A stretch of 49,996 nucleotides of DNA, taken from positions 1 to 49,996 of the forward strand of contig CANLMI010000007.1 of assembly GCA_947492375.1 (NCBI GenBank). Direction: 5' to 3'. The translations under genes and the position numbers were made by a program. This DNA is from an uncultured Kordiimonas sp. Its GTDB lineage: Bacteria > Pseudomonadota > Alphaproteobacteria > Sphingomonadales > Kordiimonadaceae. The notes under the pieces are model-generated. The model made no database searches, was not told the origin of the DNA, and saw nothing but the letters and a program-made list of their open reading frames with translations. Shown here piece by piece: positions 16,119 through 26,018 of this stretch. Each line of letters starts with the position of its first letter. Within the stretch, counting starts at the first letter, position 1.

Positions 16119-18652
16119 TCGAAGCTATAACATTCATTATCGCGACACTTGGTATTATTTTATTGCTGTTGCTTTATTCTCGCATTCGAGAAGTAAGCAA
16201 AGAAACAGCATTAAAGAAACATAGATCGAAGGATGAATCGTTACCCGACTTACTCAACTATGCCGCTGTAGTGGATGATGGTGTAATTGTTGGAAAGAAC
16301 GGTTCATTCATGGCCGCTTGGCTCTACAAAGGTGCTGATAACGCCAGTAGTACAGATGACGAAAGAGATTTAGTATCTGCGCGAATAAATCAGGCTCTTA
16401 GTAATCTTGGCAATGGCTGGATGCTCCATGTTGACGCTGTTAGGCGTCCAGCTATGAACTATTCAGAGAAAGAAGCCTCCGAGTTTCCTGATCAAGTTTC
16501 TGAAGCTATTGACCATGAACGCCGTAAACTGTTCGAGAACCTTGGAAATATGTATGAGGGCTATTTTGTCCTAACATTAACATGGTTTCCGCCTCTGTTG
16601 GCTCAACGTAAATTCATCGAGCTTATGTTTGATGATGATACTGTTCCGCCTAACAGTAAGCAGCAAACTCAAAACCTTATTAATCAATTCAAAAAAGAAA
16701 TCGGAAACGTCGAAAACCGCCTGAGCACTGCTATCGCACTAAAACGACTGTCGGGCCAAAAGTTCCAGCAAGAAGATGGTTCCAAAATTACTCACGATGA
16801 CTTCTTAAGCTGGTTGCAATTCTGTGTAACAGGTATCCATCAGCCTCTACAGCTTCCAAGTAATCCGATGTATATTGACTCACTTGTTGGCGGTAAGGAT
16901 TTTTGGGGCGGTGTCGTTCCGAAAGTCGGGCGCAACTTCATTCAAGTAGTTGCAATAGATGGTTTTCCTTTGGAATCAACACCAGGTATTTTATCTGCAT
17001 TAGCCGAACAACCCTTAGAATATAGATGGTCAACCCGCTTCATATTTATGGATCGTCAAGAATCCATAAAACACTATGAAAACTACCGCAAAAAGTGGAA
17101 GCAAAAGGTACGTGGTTTCTTCGATCAGGTCTTTAACACCAATACAGGCGCAGTAGATCAAGATGCTCTTGAAATGGTACACGATTCTGAAGAGGGAATA
17201 GCAGAAATTAATAGTGGCCTTGTTGCTGCTGGTTATTACACCAGTGTAATCGTTCTTATGTCACCAGATAGGAGCGTTTTGGAAAGTTCTGCTTCTGCAG
17301 TTGAAAAAGCTATTGCTCGGTTAGGGTTTGGTTCGCGTGTTGAAACAATCAACACTATTGAGGCATATCTTGGTAGTCTACCAGGCCATGGTGTTGAAAA
17401 TGTTCGTCGTCCTTTGATGAACACAATGAACCTCGCAGATTTAATACCAACAAGCAGTATTTGGACTGGTATAGATCAAGCGCCTTGTCCTTTGTATCCA
17501 CCAAATTCACCAGCCTTGATGCATTGCGTTACACAGGGAGCAACCCCCTTCAGACTTAATCTGCATGTGAATGATCTTGGTCATACTTTAATGTTTGGAC
17601 CAACCGGGGCAGGGAAGTCTACACACTTAGCATTACTTGCTTTGCAGCTTCGTCGTTATGCAGGAATGTCAGTATACACATTTGACAAGGGTAACTCCAT
17701 GTATGCTGCCACTAAAGCAGTTGGTGGACAGCATTTTGAAGTAGGCTCTGAAAATACTCAGTTGACATTTTGCCCTCTCCAATATTTGGAAACAAAAGGT
17801 GATAGAGCATGGGCAATGGAATGGATCGATACCATTCTGGAGTTAAACGGCATCCAAATAACACCGGGCCAAAGGAATGAAATTGCCAGTGCAATAATGA
17901 GTATGCACGCAAGTAAAGCTCGTACATTCTCTGAGTTTGTGTTGACTGTCCAAGATGAACCAATCCGTGAAGCCCTCAAACAATATACTGTTGAAGGCAT
18001 GATGGGTAACTTGTTCGATGCTGAAGAAGATAGCCTTGAACTTACCAATTTCACGACTTTTGAAATCGAAGAAATCATTGATATGGGTGATAAGTTCGCT
18101 TTGCCTGTATTATTGTATCTGTTTAGAAGAATTGAAAAAAGCCTAAAGGGTCAACCTTCAGCTATCATTCTTGACGAAGCATGGATAATGCTTGGTCATG
18201 AAGTCTTCAGGAATAAAATCCGTGAATGGCTCAAGGTTTTAAGGAAGGCTAATTGTTTTGTTCTTATGGCCACGCAAAGCTTATCTGATGCTGCTAATTC
18301 AGGTATCTTTGATGTCATAGTGGAATCAACCGCTACCAAGATATTCTTGCCTAACAAAAACGCTAGAGACGATGATGCAAGCGCGTTGTATCGACGTATG
18401 GGCCTTAACGCACGCCAAATCGAAATTTTGGCTGCGGCTGTTCAAAAACGCCAATACTATTATATGTCAGATAATGGTCGAAGGCTGTACGAACTGGCGC
18501 TTGGGCCACTAGCCTTATCTATTGTTGGGGCATCCGACAAAGAATCTATAGCAGAAATCAAATCCCTCGAAGCCAAATACGGTGATGAATGGATCAACAA
18601 ATGGTTGGACTCCAAAGGGCTTAATTTATCAAATTATCAGGAGGCAGCATGA
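16115..18652 (+). CDS. trbE: TrbE, mating-channel ATPase (VirB4 family)
   Basis: An 845-residue ATPase (RP4 TrbE about 852). An N-terminal membrane segment (residues 5-22) is present. Walker A is FGPTGAGKSTHLALLAL (about 490-506) and Walker B is AIILDEAWIML (about 685). It powers pilus biogenesis and substrate transfer. It overlaps trbF by four bases. Confidence 0.95.
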   Translation: MIEAITFIIATLGIILLLLLYSRIREVSKETALKKHRSKDESLPDLLNYAAVVDDGVIVGKNGSFMAAWLYKGADNASSTDDERDLVSARINQALSNLGNGWMLHVDAVRRPAMNYSEKEASEFPDQVSEAIDHERRKLFENLGNMYEGYFVLTLTWFPPLLAQRKFIELMFDDDTVPPNSKQQTQNLINQFKKEIGNVENRLSTAIALKRLSGQKFQQEDGSKITHDDFLSWLQFCVTGIHQPLQLPSNPMYIDSLVGGKDFWGGVVPKVGRNFIQVVAIDGFPLESTPGILSALAEQPLEYRWSTRFIFMDRQESIKHYENYRKKWKQKVRGFFDQVFNTNTGAVDQDALEMVHDSEEGIAEINSGLVAAGYYTSVIVLMSPDRSVLESSASAVEKAIARLGFGSRVETINTIEAYLGSLPGHGVENVRRPLMNTMNLADLIPTSSIWTGIDQAPCPLYPPNSPALMHCVTQGATPFRLNLHVNDLGHTLMFGPTGAGKSTHLALLALQLRRYAGMSVYTFDKGNSMYAATKAVGGQHFEVGSENTQLTFCPLQYLETKGDRAWAMEWIDTILELNGIQITPGQRNEIASAIMSMHASKARTFSEFVLTVQDEPIREALKQYTVEGMMGNLFDAEEDSLELTNFTTFEIEEIIDMGDKFALPVLLYLFRRIEKSLKGQPSAIILDEAWIMLGHEVFRNKIREWLKVLRKANCFVLMATQSLSDAANSGIFDVIVESTATKIFLPNKNARDDDASALYRRMGLNARQIEILAAAVQKRQYYYMSDNGRRLYELALGPLALSIVGASDKESIAEIKSLEAKYGDEWINKWLDSKGLNLSNYQEAA

Positions 18653-19422
18653 GCTTCGGAGACAAAATAAAAAAGCTGATATTTAAACAGCCAGCAACCG
18701 CAAGTGTCCAGGATCAAGAAGGTTCTACACCAAACGCCGAAAAAGAGGGGGTTGAGGCTCCATATCTTGCGGCTAGAAAGTCATGGAATAGTCACGTTGG
18801 TTCCATTGTTGAACAAAATCAAATCTGGCAATTTATTGCGATTGGATCGGCCTTCATCGCAATAGCTTGTATTGGTGGTTTGATCATCATTGGATCTCAA
18901 TCAAAATATATTCCTTACGTTATTGAAGTAGACAAACTTGGTCGCCCTAACGCAGTTGGTCCCGTTAGTCCATCCGCGCCAAACCAGACTAATAGCCTAG
19001 TGGTCAGCGCTGCTTTATCTGACTTCATTACTGACGCCAGGTTAGTAACACCAGATGTAGGTTTGCAGACAAAAGCTATTTATGACGTTTACGCCCACCT
19101 TTCACCTAACGATCCAGCCACCCTTAAAATGAATGAGTGGTTGAACGGTAGTGAAGAAGCGAACCCTTACAAAAGGGCTTCTAAAGAAATGGTTCACACA
19201 GAAATTAAATCTGTTCTGCAACAATCTGCTGAAACATGGCAAGTCGAGTGGGCTGAAACTACCCGAGATAGGCAGGGTGCCTTGCAAGGCGCTCCCGTCA
19301 ATATGAGGGCACTTATCACAGTCTATAATGCCGCCCCCACTGAAGAAACAACCGAAGAACAACTTCGCCAAAATCCGCTCGGGATCTATGTGCGAAACTT
19401 CTCATGGTCCCCATTACTATAA
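18649..19422 (+). CDS. trbF: TrbF, inner-membrane channel protein (VirB8 family)
   Basis: A 257-residue protein with a short cytoplasmic N-terminus, one membrane segment (about 60-83) and a periplasmic VirB8-like domain (YIPYVIEVDKLGRPNAVGPV; WQVEWAETTRDRQG). RP4 TrbF is 260. It is an assembly hub between the inner-membrane complex and the core. Confidence 0.93.
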   Translation: MSFGDKIKKLIFKQPATASVQDQEGSTPNAEKEGVEAPYLAARKSWNSHVGSIVEQNQIWQFIAIGSAFIAIACIGGLIIIGSQSKYIPYVIEVDKLGRPNAVGPVSPSAPNQTNSLVVSAALSDFITDARLVTPDVGLQTKAIYDVYAHLSPNDPATLKMNEWLNGSEEANPYKRASKEMVHTEIKSVLQQSAETWQVEWAETTRDRQGALQGAPVNMRALITVYNAAPTEETTEEQLRQNPLGIYVRNFSWSPLL

Positions 19423-19439
19423 AGACGAGTGAACAAGAT

Positions 19440-20363
19440 ATGAAAAAGCTAATTACCGCATTTATATTTAACACTTTAATTTTTTCATCGACTGCATCGT
19501 TTGCTCAAAGTGATGCGGAAAAGCTCGAAGATGAAGTGTTTTCAACCAAGGAAATTGAACTTAGTGATCAAGAGCGGAAGGCGCTAGAAATAGCTAAAAG
19601 GTGGCGAGCTGGTAATGGACAAGCCATTGAACCTTTCTCTGGTGCTAACGGTGCTGTTGAATTTGTTTTTGGTACTCAACAGGTAAGTATTGTCTGTGCT
19701 GTTTTAAATATATGTGACATTCAATTGCAGCCCGGAGAAGTTATTACTCCGCAAGGTCTACAGATTGGTGATCGAGTTCGTTGGACCCTTGACCCTGCTG
19801 TTTCTGGTTACGGTCAAAATCAAATAACGCATGTTCTGGTAAAACCTCGTGATGCTGGACTGGAAACAAGCTTAGTAATTACCACTAATCGCAGGACATA
19901 TCATTTACGTTTGGTGTCGCATCGTACAGAATATATGCCACTCGTAACCTTCGCATATCCAGATGAAACACTGGCGAAATGGGAAGCAATACAAAAACGC
20001 CAGGCTTATATTGTTCGACAAGAAAAAGAACAAAAAGCTGTCGAAGTTCAAGAACGTACAATTCCTGAAACGGGCGCCTATCTTGGAAATCTGTCTTTTG
20101 ACTATGACATCAAGGGTAAGGCTCCTTGGAAGCCGCTCAGGGTATACAATGACGGTGTAAAAACCATAATTCAGATGCCACCTGAAATGAAACAAAGTGA
20201 AGCTCCGGTGTTATTGCTCTCTGGTAAGGGCAAAACTAAAACCGCTGTTGTTAACTATCGGCTTCAGGATGATCGTTTCATTGTTGATTCTGTTTTTAAA
20301 GAAGCCATTCTGATTTCTGGTGTTGGTAGCCATCAAGAAAAAATTACAATTAAGAGGAACTAG
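19440..20363 (+). CDS. trbG: TrbG, outer-membrane core protein (VirB9 family)
   Basis: A 307-residue periplasmic protein with a cleavable signal peptide (MKKLITAFIFNTLIFSSTASFAQ). I chose the ATG at 19440 because it gives the signal peptide and does not overlap trbF; an upstream in-frame start at 19404 lies inside trbF. VirB9 hallmarks include LVITTNRRTYHLRLVS and the C-terminal region DYDIKGKAPWKPLRVYNDG. It forms the outer-membrane ring with TrbH and TrbI. Confidence 0.92.
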   Translation: MKKLITAFIFNTLIFSSTASFAQSDAEKLEDEVFSTKEIELSDQERKALEIAKRWRAGNGQAIEPFSGANGAVEFVFGTQQVSIVCAVLNICDIQLQPGEVITPQGLQIGDRVRWTLDPAVSGYGQNQITHVLVKPRDAGLETSLVITTNRRTYHLRLVSHRTEYMPLVTFAYPDETLAKWEAIQKRQAYIVRQEKEQKAVEVQERTIPETGAYLGNLSFDYDIKGKAPWKPLRVYNDGVKTIIQMPPEMKQSEAPVLLLSGKGKTKTAVVNYRLQDDRFIVDSVFKEAILISGVGSHQEKITIKRN

Positions 20364-20365
20364 GT

Positions 20366-20812
20366 ATGATGCGTTTAGCCCTGATTATCCTTGCTGTGAT
20401 TGCTATTGGTGCTTGTTCAACTAACAACACTCAATATGGAAGCTTTGTAACAAACACAGTCGGCCTAAATGAACAGATTATTGTGGATGATGTTATCGAA
20501 CAATTAAAAGATCATTATCCACCTGCTAAAACACACTTGGCGTTAAAACAACTGACACCAGATACATTTGGGATAACTTTTACTAATAGTCTTCGTCAAG
20601 AAGGTTATGCCGTTGCCGAATATGATGAAAATCAGCGTTCTTTGGCGGGATTAGTTCCGCTTCGATACATTTTTGATGAGTTAAAGGACAGCTCACATTA
20701 TCGCCTTACTCTTTACGTTGGCGCAAATGCCTTTTCTCGCCCTTATACCATCGAACAAGGCGCAGTAGTTCCTTCTGGCCTATGGGTAAGAAAGGAACCG
20801 TATAATGAGTGA
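20366..20812 (+). CDS. trbH: TrbH, core-complex lipoprotein
   Basis: A 148-residue lipoprotein with a lipobox AIGAC at residues 13-17 after a short hydrophobic signal. It occupies the trbH slot between trbG and trbI; RP4 TrbH is about 160 and plays the VirB7-like role. Conserved features include a helix DVIEQLKDHYPPAKTHLALKQ. Its stop overlaps the trbI start by eight bases. Confidence 0.85.
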   Translation: MMRLALIILAVIAIGACSTNNTQYGSFVTNTVGLNEQIIVDDVIEQLKDHYPPAKTHLALKQLTPDTFGITFTNSLRQEGYAVAEYDENQRSLAGLVPLRYIFDELKDSSHYRLTLYVGANAFSRPYTIEQGAVVPSGLWVRKEPYNE

Positions 20813-22199
20813 TGATATGTCACCAGATGCGTCACCAGGAACAGGTGTAAGGCGTGTTAATCAAACACCAAAACTAATAATTTTTGGTATTGTTGGCGCT
20901 TTTCTACTCGTCATGGCGATTGTTGCTTATGGTCGTGCTGAACAGCAAAATGCACCCGCAGAGCAAGAGCAAGTGACAGTACGTACATCTACAAACTTTG
21001 CTGATCAAATTACTTCAGATGTAGATTCAGGCGGCTCAGGTTTCATTGCTCCTGTCCAAACGCCAAACTTAGGTACTCAAGAACAAGTTCCTGAAGAACC
21101 TGTTTTACAAGCCGTCACACCTGCGGAACCTCCTGTTACGCCTACTCAAGTACGTCTTGGGCCTCCTGCAAATGATCCTCTTGGTAATTCAGGAAATGAT
21201 GAAATTTCATTACAGATCAAAAGGGCTAAATTACAACAATTGCAACAAGCAATAAATGCTGGTTCCAGTGTAACATTCAATGTCCAACAAGATGCCAATA
21301 ATAGCAACAGGTCTAGCACTCCGCAAACTCGTAGTGATGCGTTAAGTCGTATTGCTGAAGCACAGCAATTTGCTGATGAAATCCGAAACGCAAGCCCCGC
21401 AGAAAGATACCAAGCTAGACTTGATCAAATTCAGTCAAGCATTGATAGTGGCGGAGTAGGTAATGGTGCTTTACCAGGATTGGGGGGTACAGTTCCAAAC
21501 ATCATTGATACTGCTGTAAATGAAACAGACTTCCAAGTATCAACAACAGACGAAAATGGGGATCGTTGGAAACTAAATTCACAAGTTAAAGCCCCAAGCT
21601 CTCCTTTTGAAATGCGTGCAGGAACAGTTATACCCGGAACAATTAGAGGCGGTATCAATTCTGATCTTCCCGGCCAAATTTCTGCCCAGGTTTCACAAAA
21701 TGTCTATGATACAGCAACTGGCAATCATTTGTTAATTCCGCAAGGCTCACAACTGACAGGTTTTTACAGTAGTGAAATATCCTTTGGACAAAAACGTGTC
21801 ATGGTTGCTTGGCAACGTATAATTTTTCCTGATGGTAAAGCGTTAGACATTGGAGAATTTCCCGGAGCTGATGAAGCTGGTTTTTCAGGCTTTAGAGATC
21901 GAGTTAATACACACTTCTGGCGCACTTTTGGTAATGCGCTACTTCTGTCTGGTATTACCGCTGGTGTTACACTTAGTCAGGATAATGGCAACCAGGTTAA
22001 CCAGAATTTCTCACAACGAGCTGGTGATGCAATTAGTGAATCTTTGGGTCAACAGCTTGGTCAAGTCACCGCTCAGGTCATTGCAAGAAACCTTAATGTG
22101 TCACCCACTTTAGAAATTCGTCCAGGCTATCGTTTCAATGTAGTGTCAACTAGGGACATCACATTTTCGAAACCTTACGAAGCATTTGACTATAAGTAA
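20805..22199 (+). CDS. trbI: TrbI, channel core protein (VirB10 family)
   Basis: A 464-residue protein (RP4 TrbI 463). One membrane segment (about 22-44) is followed by a Pro/Gln-rich periplasmic linker, then the VirB10 beta-barrel domain from about residue 265 (AGTVIPGTIRGGINSDLPGQ; GNHLLIPQGSQLTGFYSS). It spans both membranes and senses energy from the ATPases. Confidence 0.95.
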   Translation: MSDDMSPDASPGTGVRRVNQTPKLIIFGIVGAFLLVMAIVAYGRAEQQNAPAEQEQVTVRTSTNFADQITSDVDSGGSGFIAPVQTPNLGTQEQVPEEPVLQAVTPAEPPVTPTQVRLGPPANDPLGNSGNDEISLQIKRAKLQQLQQAINAGSSVTFNVQQDANNSNRSSTPQTRSDALSRIAEAQQFADEIRNASPAERYQARLDQIQSSIDSGGVGNGALPGLGGTVPNIIDTAVNETDFQVSTTDENGDRWKLNSQVKAPSSPFEMRAGTVIPGTIRGGINSDLPGQISAQVSQNVYDTATGNHLLIPQGSQLTGFYSSEISFGQKRVMVAWQRIIFPDGKALDIGEFPGADEAGFSGFRDRVNTHFWRTFGNALLLSGITAGVTLSQDNGNQVNQNFSQRAGDAISESLGQQLGQVTAQVIARNLNVSPTLEIRPGYRFNVVSTRDITFSKPYEAFDYK

Positions 22200-22213
22200 T
22201 AGGAGTTGTTTAC

Positions 22214-22972
22214 ATGATGAAACTACACCGATTAACTCTCATATCAGGTTTGTTCTTATCCCTATTTGTCGGGATCAAAAATGCACCTGTTCATGCGGGT
22301 ATTCCCGTCATCGATGGTAGCAACCTGTCTAACAATGTTATTTCAGCACTGGAAAACATTACTCAGACAATAAATATCATTAACTCTTACCAAACTCAGC
22401 TTCAGCAGTTTGATAATATGTTGCAGAATACACTTGTTCCTGATCAATTCATTTGGGATCAAGCGCAAAATACCATTAACAATCTTCTTACTGCTGCGAA
22501 CACCTTGGAGTTTTACCAAAACCAACTTGGCAGTATTGATCAATATCTTACACAAACTGGCAATGTCGCAACTTATCGAACCGATCCGTGCATCACTTCC
22601 AGAACGTGTACAGTTGAACAACTTACTGAAAATAGAACGTTATCATCTGAGGCACAAAAACGCGCAAATGACGCAGCAATAAGAAGTCTACAGCGCCAGA
22701 ATGAGCTTATTCAAGCTGACGCAACTCAGTTGGAAAACTTACAAAGTGCGGCCCAAGGCGCAACTGGCCAGCTACAGGCGATTGGTTATGCAAACCAATT
22801 AGCAAGCTCTCAAACCAACCAGTTAATGCAGATCCGCGCCTTGCTTGTTGCACAACATACTGCCGTTGTTACACGGCAACAAGCTGTTGCAGATCGTGAA
22901 GCCCAACTAGCTGCTGGTGATGAAGGTTTTAGAAGAAACACCACTGAACGCAGTTCTGGAATGAGTTGGTAA
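22214..22972 (+). CDS. trbJ: TrbJ, pilus-tip or periplasmic protein (VirB5 family)
   Basis: A 252-residue exported helical protein with a signal peptide ending near HAG (about residue 29). RP4 TrbJ is 254. Two cysteines (about 122 and 129) may form a loop. The last 20 residues read GDEGFRRNTTERSSGMSW, which closely resembles the tail of the next gene product, TrbK. In RP4 TrbJ lies next to the entry-exclusion protein. Confidence 0.9.
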   Translation: MMKLHRLTLISGLFLSLFVGIKNAPVHAGIPVIDGSNLSNNVISALENITQTINIINSYQTQLQQFDNMLQNTLVPDQFIWDQAQNTINNLLTAANTLEFYQNQLGSIDQYLTQTGNVATYRTDPCITSRTCTVEQLTENRTLSSEAQKRANDAAIRSLQRQNELIQADATQLENLQSAAQGATGQLQAIGYANQLASSQTNQLMQIRALLVAQHTAVVTRQQAVADREAQLAAGDEGFRRNTTERSSGMSW

Positions 22973-22992
22973 CAATAATATTGGAGAATAAA

Positions 22993-23226
22993 ATGTTTAA
23001 GAAAATCACCATAATAACATTTATTTCAGTTTTAACCGCTTGCGGAAATGATGGACCTAAAGAGATTGAAATCCCAGAGGTCAATAAAGAAAATTGTAAT
23101 CCGACTAACATCAACTCTTTAAAAGAATTAGAGACACGCGATGCCATGAGAAAAGCTTGCCGAAAGATCGGTGATGAAGGTTTCCGTGGTGGCAAAGTTG
23201 AAAAAAGTTCTGGTAAATCTTGGTAG
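22993..23226 (+). CDS. trbK: TrbK, entry-exclusion lipoprotein
   Basis: A 77-residue lipoprotein with lipobox LTAC (residues 14-17). The ATG at 22993 has Shine-Dalgarno GGAG six bases upstream; a frame extension to 22966 overlaps trbJ and is not needed. Two further cysteines occur in the mature protein (ENCNPTNI and RKACRKIG). RP4 TrbK, in the same slot, blocks entry of related plasmids. The C-terminus GDEGFRGGKVEKSSGKSW repeats the TrbJ tail. Confidence 0.82.
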   Translation: MFKKITIITFISVLTACGNDGPKEIEIPEVNKENCNPTNINSLKELETRDAMRKACRKIGDEGFRGGKVEKSSGKSW

Positions 23227-23236
23227 GTAAAGCCTT

Positions 23237-24796
23237 ATGGCCAGGTTATTTAAATTTCTATTGTTAACTTTGATACTGATACCTCTGTTTTCTTCAGAGG
23301 CCAGTGCTCAAGCAACTAATCGAGATCTACTCGATACAATTATACAACAGTATTCAATTGCTACACGAACTTGGGGGCCGACAATTGAAGCAGTTGCTAC
23401 TCGTTTGTTTTGGATATTAGTTGCTATTTCGATGACTTGGACATTTGGGATGATGGCTTTACGTAAAGCTGACATATCCGAATTTTTTGCTGAATTTTTA
23501 AGATTCACAATTTTTACTGGCTTCTTTTGGTGGCTACTATTGAATGGATCTAACTTTGCTTTAGATATCATAGATAGTCTCAGGCAACTTGGTGCAGATG
23601 CTACAGGTAACCCAAGAAACCTCACACCATCTGGTGTTGTAGATATTGGCTTTGATGTGCTGTTAACTGTCGTCAACAAATCATCTATTTGGTCGCCAGT
23701 GAACAGTGGTGTTGGGCTCATAGTTGCTATTGTTACATTAGTAGTTTTCGCCCTTGTTGGTGTTAATATGCTGTTACTACTTATTTCGGCTTGGTTCCTA
23801 GCATATGGCGGCATTTTCTTTCTCGGTTTTGGTGGTTCCAGATGGACATCAGATATGGCCATCAATTATTTCAAAACCGTTTTGGGCATTGCTGTTCAGT
23901 TATTTGCATTCACATTAATTATTGGGATCGGTCAGACTTATGTGGAAAGTATCTTTAATAGAGTAAGCGACGATGTAGCCATTATTGAGCTCGTTGCAAT
24001 TCTTATTTCCGCTGTTGTTCTATTAGTTTTAGTTAATAGGGTTCCTCCTCTTTTAGCTGGCATCATTACTGGTGCAAGCGTCGGAAATACAGGAATTGGT
24101 AACTTGGGGGCTGGCGCTGCCCTTGGTGCTGCGGCTGCAGTGGGTGCTGCTGCTGTAACAGGTGGTGCTGCGTTAGCTGCTGGTGCCTCAAATATTGCTG
24201 GCGGCGCTCAGGCAATTAAGGCTGCTGTTTCCAAGGCTTCAGAAAACGTATCAAGTGGTTCTGATATAGTTTCCAATTTGGCAAGCTCTTTTGGCGGCGG
24301 TTCTGATGGTGGTGATGGCGGGGGAGGTGGCCTTGCTGCTGATATTGCCTCTGCTGGTGGCGGTGATTTATCAGGTGGTGATAGTGGTTCAAGTAGCGAA
24401 AGTGGGTCAGGTGGCGGCTTCAATAGCGGCTCAGACGGTGGTTCAAGCGCAAGTTTAAGTGGTAGCTCTCAGACACTTGGAGATACACCATTTTCTCAAG
24501 CCGGGGGTTTTTCAGGTGCTTTATCAACTGCTGCTAAAATCACAGCCGATACTGGTGCAAATTTAGCATCCGGTATTGGTCAAGTTGCTAAATCAAAATT
24601 CGATGACTTTGTTGAAAATGCTTCAGCACGAATTGCAGAAACACCAGGTGGCCAGGTTGCAGAAGCGATTTCGAATACTGACACATCTGGCGGTACTGAT
24701 GGGGATAACACCATAGGGGGTGCAGATCCAAACTCAACTGAAGTGGATATTGAAGCTGAAGTAGCTGCGTTTGCTGATAAAGGTGGGAGTGCCTAA
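23237..24796 (+). CDS. trbL: TrbL, polytopic inner-membrane channel protein (VirB6 family)
   Basis: A 519-residue protein (RP4 TrbL 528) with a signal-like first segment and five or six further membrane spans (to about residue 270). An Ala/Gly-rich segment (about 285-325) and then a Gly/Ser/Asp-rich low-complexity tail (about 350-430) follow. The low-complexity tail is typical for TrbL. It probably guides DNA through the inner membrane. Confidence 0.93.
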   Translation: MARLFKFLLLTLILIPLFSSEASAQATNRDLLDTIIQQYSIATRTWGPTIEAVATRLFWILVAISMTWTFGMMALRKADISEFFAEFLRFTIFTGFFWWLLLNGSNFALDIIDSLRQLGADATGNPRNLTPSGVVDIGFDVLLTVVNKSSIWSPVNSGVGLIVAIVTLVVFALVGVNMLLLLISAWFLAYGGIFFLGFGGSRWTSDMAINYFKTVLGIAVQLFAFTLIIGIGQTYVESIFNRVSDDVAIIELVAILISAVVLLVLVNRVPPLLAGIITGASVGNTGIGNLGAGAALGAAAAVGAAAVTGGAALAAGASNIAGGAQAIKAAVSKASENVSSGSDIVSNLASSFGGGSDGGDGGGGGLAADIASAGGGDLSGGDSGSSSESGSGGGFNSGSDGGSSASLSGSSQTLGDTPFSQAGGFSGALSTAAKITADTGANLASGIGQVAKSKFDDFVENASARIAETPGGQVAEAISNTDTSGGTDGDNTIGGADPNSTEVDIEAEVAAFADKGGSA

Positions 24797-25534
24797 ATGA
24801 AGCAAGCCAACTTACAGACAACACCAAAGATCACCCTACCAATAATCACGTTCTCAAACGGTGCATTGGAAGGGCTTAAGTATGTTGGCGTGGTTGCTAT
24901 GGTTCTTGACCATACCAACAAGTATCTGTTCAATGGCACCATCCCAATTATGTTTAATATTGGACGGATTGCCTTACCTCTTTTCATCCTCGTGATTGCA
25001 TTTAACTTTGCTCGGTCAGAGCAAATAAAAAATGGTGCTTATAAGCGCACAATGTCCCGTTTAGCTGTATTTAGCGTGGTAGCCTCCATGCCTTATATTG
25101 CTCTTGGCAATGTACTTTTCGGGTGGTGGCCGTTAAATATCTTGTTCACTCTCTTAACGCTTGTTGGTCTATTTTATACCCTCGAAACAAAGAAATATTT
25201 TTTAGCAACATTTGTTTTTGTAGTGGGTGGGGCAGTTGTAGAATTTTGGTGGCCAGCACTGATTTTTGGTGTTGGCCTTTGGCAATATTTCAGGAAACCA
25301 TCATTTTCAGCTATTCTTTTGATTTTGGTCGGCAGTATCACGCTGTGTTTTATCAATCAAAATGGATGGTTATTCATGGCAATTCCGCTGGTTTTATTAG
25401 CCAGCAATTACAATCTTAATATCCCACGTTTTAGGTGGTTCTTTTACAGCATATACCCACTTCATTTAATAGCACTTTGGCTTGTTCGGATTCCGATGGC
25501 TGAGGCTGGCTATATGTTTTTTACAGGGCAATAA
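24797..25534 (+). CDS. trbP: TrbP/TraX-family membrane protein
   Basis: A 245-residue TraX-domain protein with about seven membrane segments. The first conserved piece is LKYVGVVAMVLDHTNKYLF (MxLDHxxxxLF, the family signature), then NIGRIALPLFILVIAFN. TraX of F N-acetylates pilin; RP4 TrbP is the homologue in the trb operon, and its role there is less clear. The start follows trbL with no gap. Here it directly follows trbL, so trbM has been displaced downstream. Confidence 0.85.
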   Translation: MKQANLQTTPKITLPIITFSNGALEGLKYVGVVAMVLDHTNKYLFNGTIPIMFNIGRIALPLFILVIAFNFARSEQIKNGAYKRTMSRLAVFSVVASMPYIALGNVLFGWWPLNILFTLLTLVGLFYTLETKKYFLATFVFVVGGAVVEFWWPALIFGVGLWQYFRKPSFSAILLILVGSITLCFINQNGWLFMAIPLVLLASNYNLNIPRFRWFFYSIYPLHLIALWLVRIPMAEAGYMFFTGQ

Positions 25535-25537
25535 TTA

Positions 25538-25996
25538 ATGAGAATGGTTACAACAATAATAACGACTTTGGTGTTGATTTGCTCTTTAAATCACTCTGCT
25601 TCTTATGCTGAAGAAAAGGGCTTTGAGAAGCCTTTTACATTAGAAGTTAATGTGTCATTTGCCGATAGTAGCGCGAGCTTTCGACCTAATAGCGAAGCAT
25701 CTAATATCTTGAAAGCTGCTCCTGCAGCCTCAATCATTTACATTAGCGGTCGGACAAGCACAAAAAAATATAGCGAGAAAGATGAAATTCTCGCCCTGAA
25801 AAGGGCGTTAACGGCGCGCTCATATTTAATAGAGCGGGGTGTATCTCCGTTAAAGATAATGATCAACCATGCATCTGCAACTGACTTCATTACCTCAAAT
25901 GCTACGAAGGAAGGCAGATACATTAATCAGCGTGTCGAAATAGAAATGCATTTCGTACCTCAGAAACTTGTTTCTGGTGCGGGGTTTCAATATTAG
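25538..25996 (+). CDS. Exported OmpA-like C-terminal domain protein
   Basis: A 152-residue protein with a signal peptide (cleavage near SYA/EE, about residue 24). The rest looks like an OmpA-family peptidoglycan-binding domain: NVSFADSSASFRPNSEA, then IYISGRTST, ALKRALTARSYLIERGV and INQRVEIEM. It lacks a lipobox. RP4 has no such gene in trb; RP4's trbN, a lytic transglycosylase, is missing here, so this may be an alternative cell-wall-interacting part. The last assignment is inference. Confidence 0.72.
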   Translation: MRMVTTIITTLVLICSLNHSASYAEEKGFEKPFTLEVNVSFADSSASFRPNSEASNILKAAPAASIIYISGRTSTKKYSEKDEILALKRALTARSYLIERGVSPLKIMINHASATDFITSNATKEGRYINQRVEIEMHFVPQKLVSGAGFQY

Positions 25997-26018
25997 GAAC
26001 TGAATGGAAGGAGAAGTG

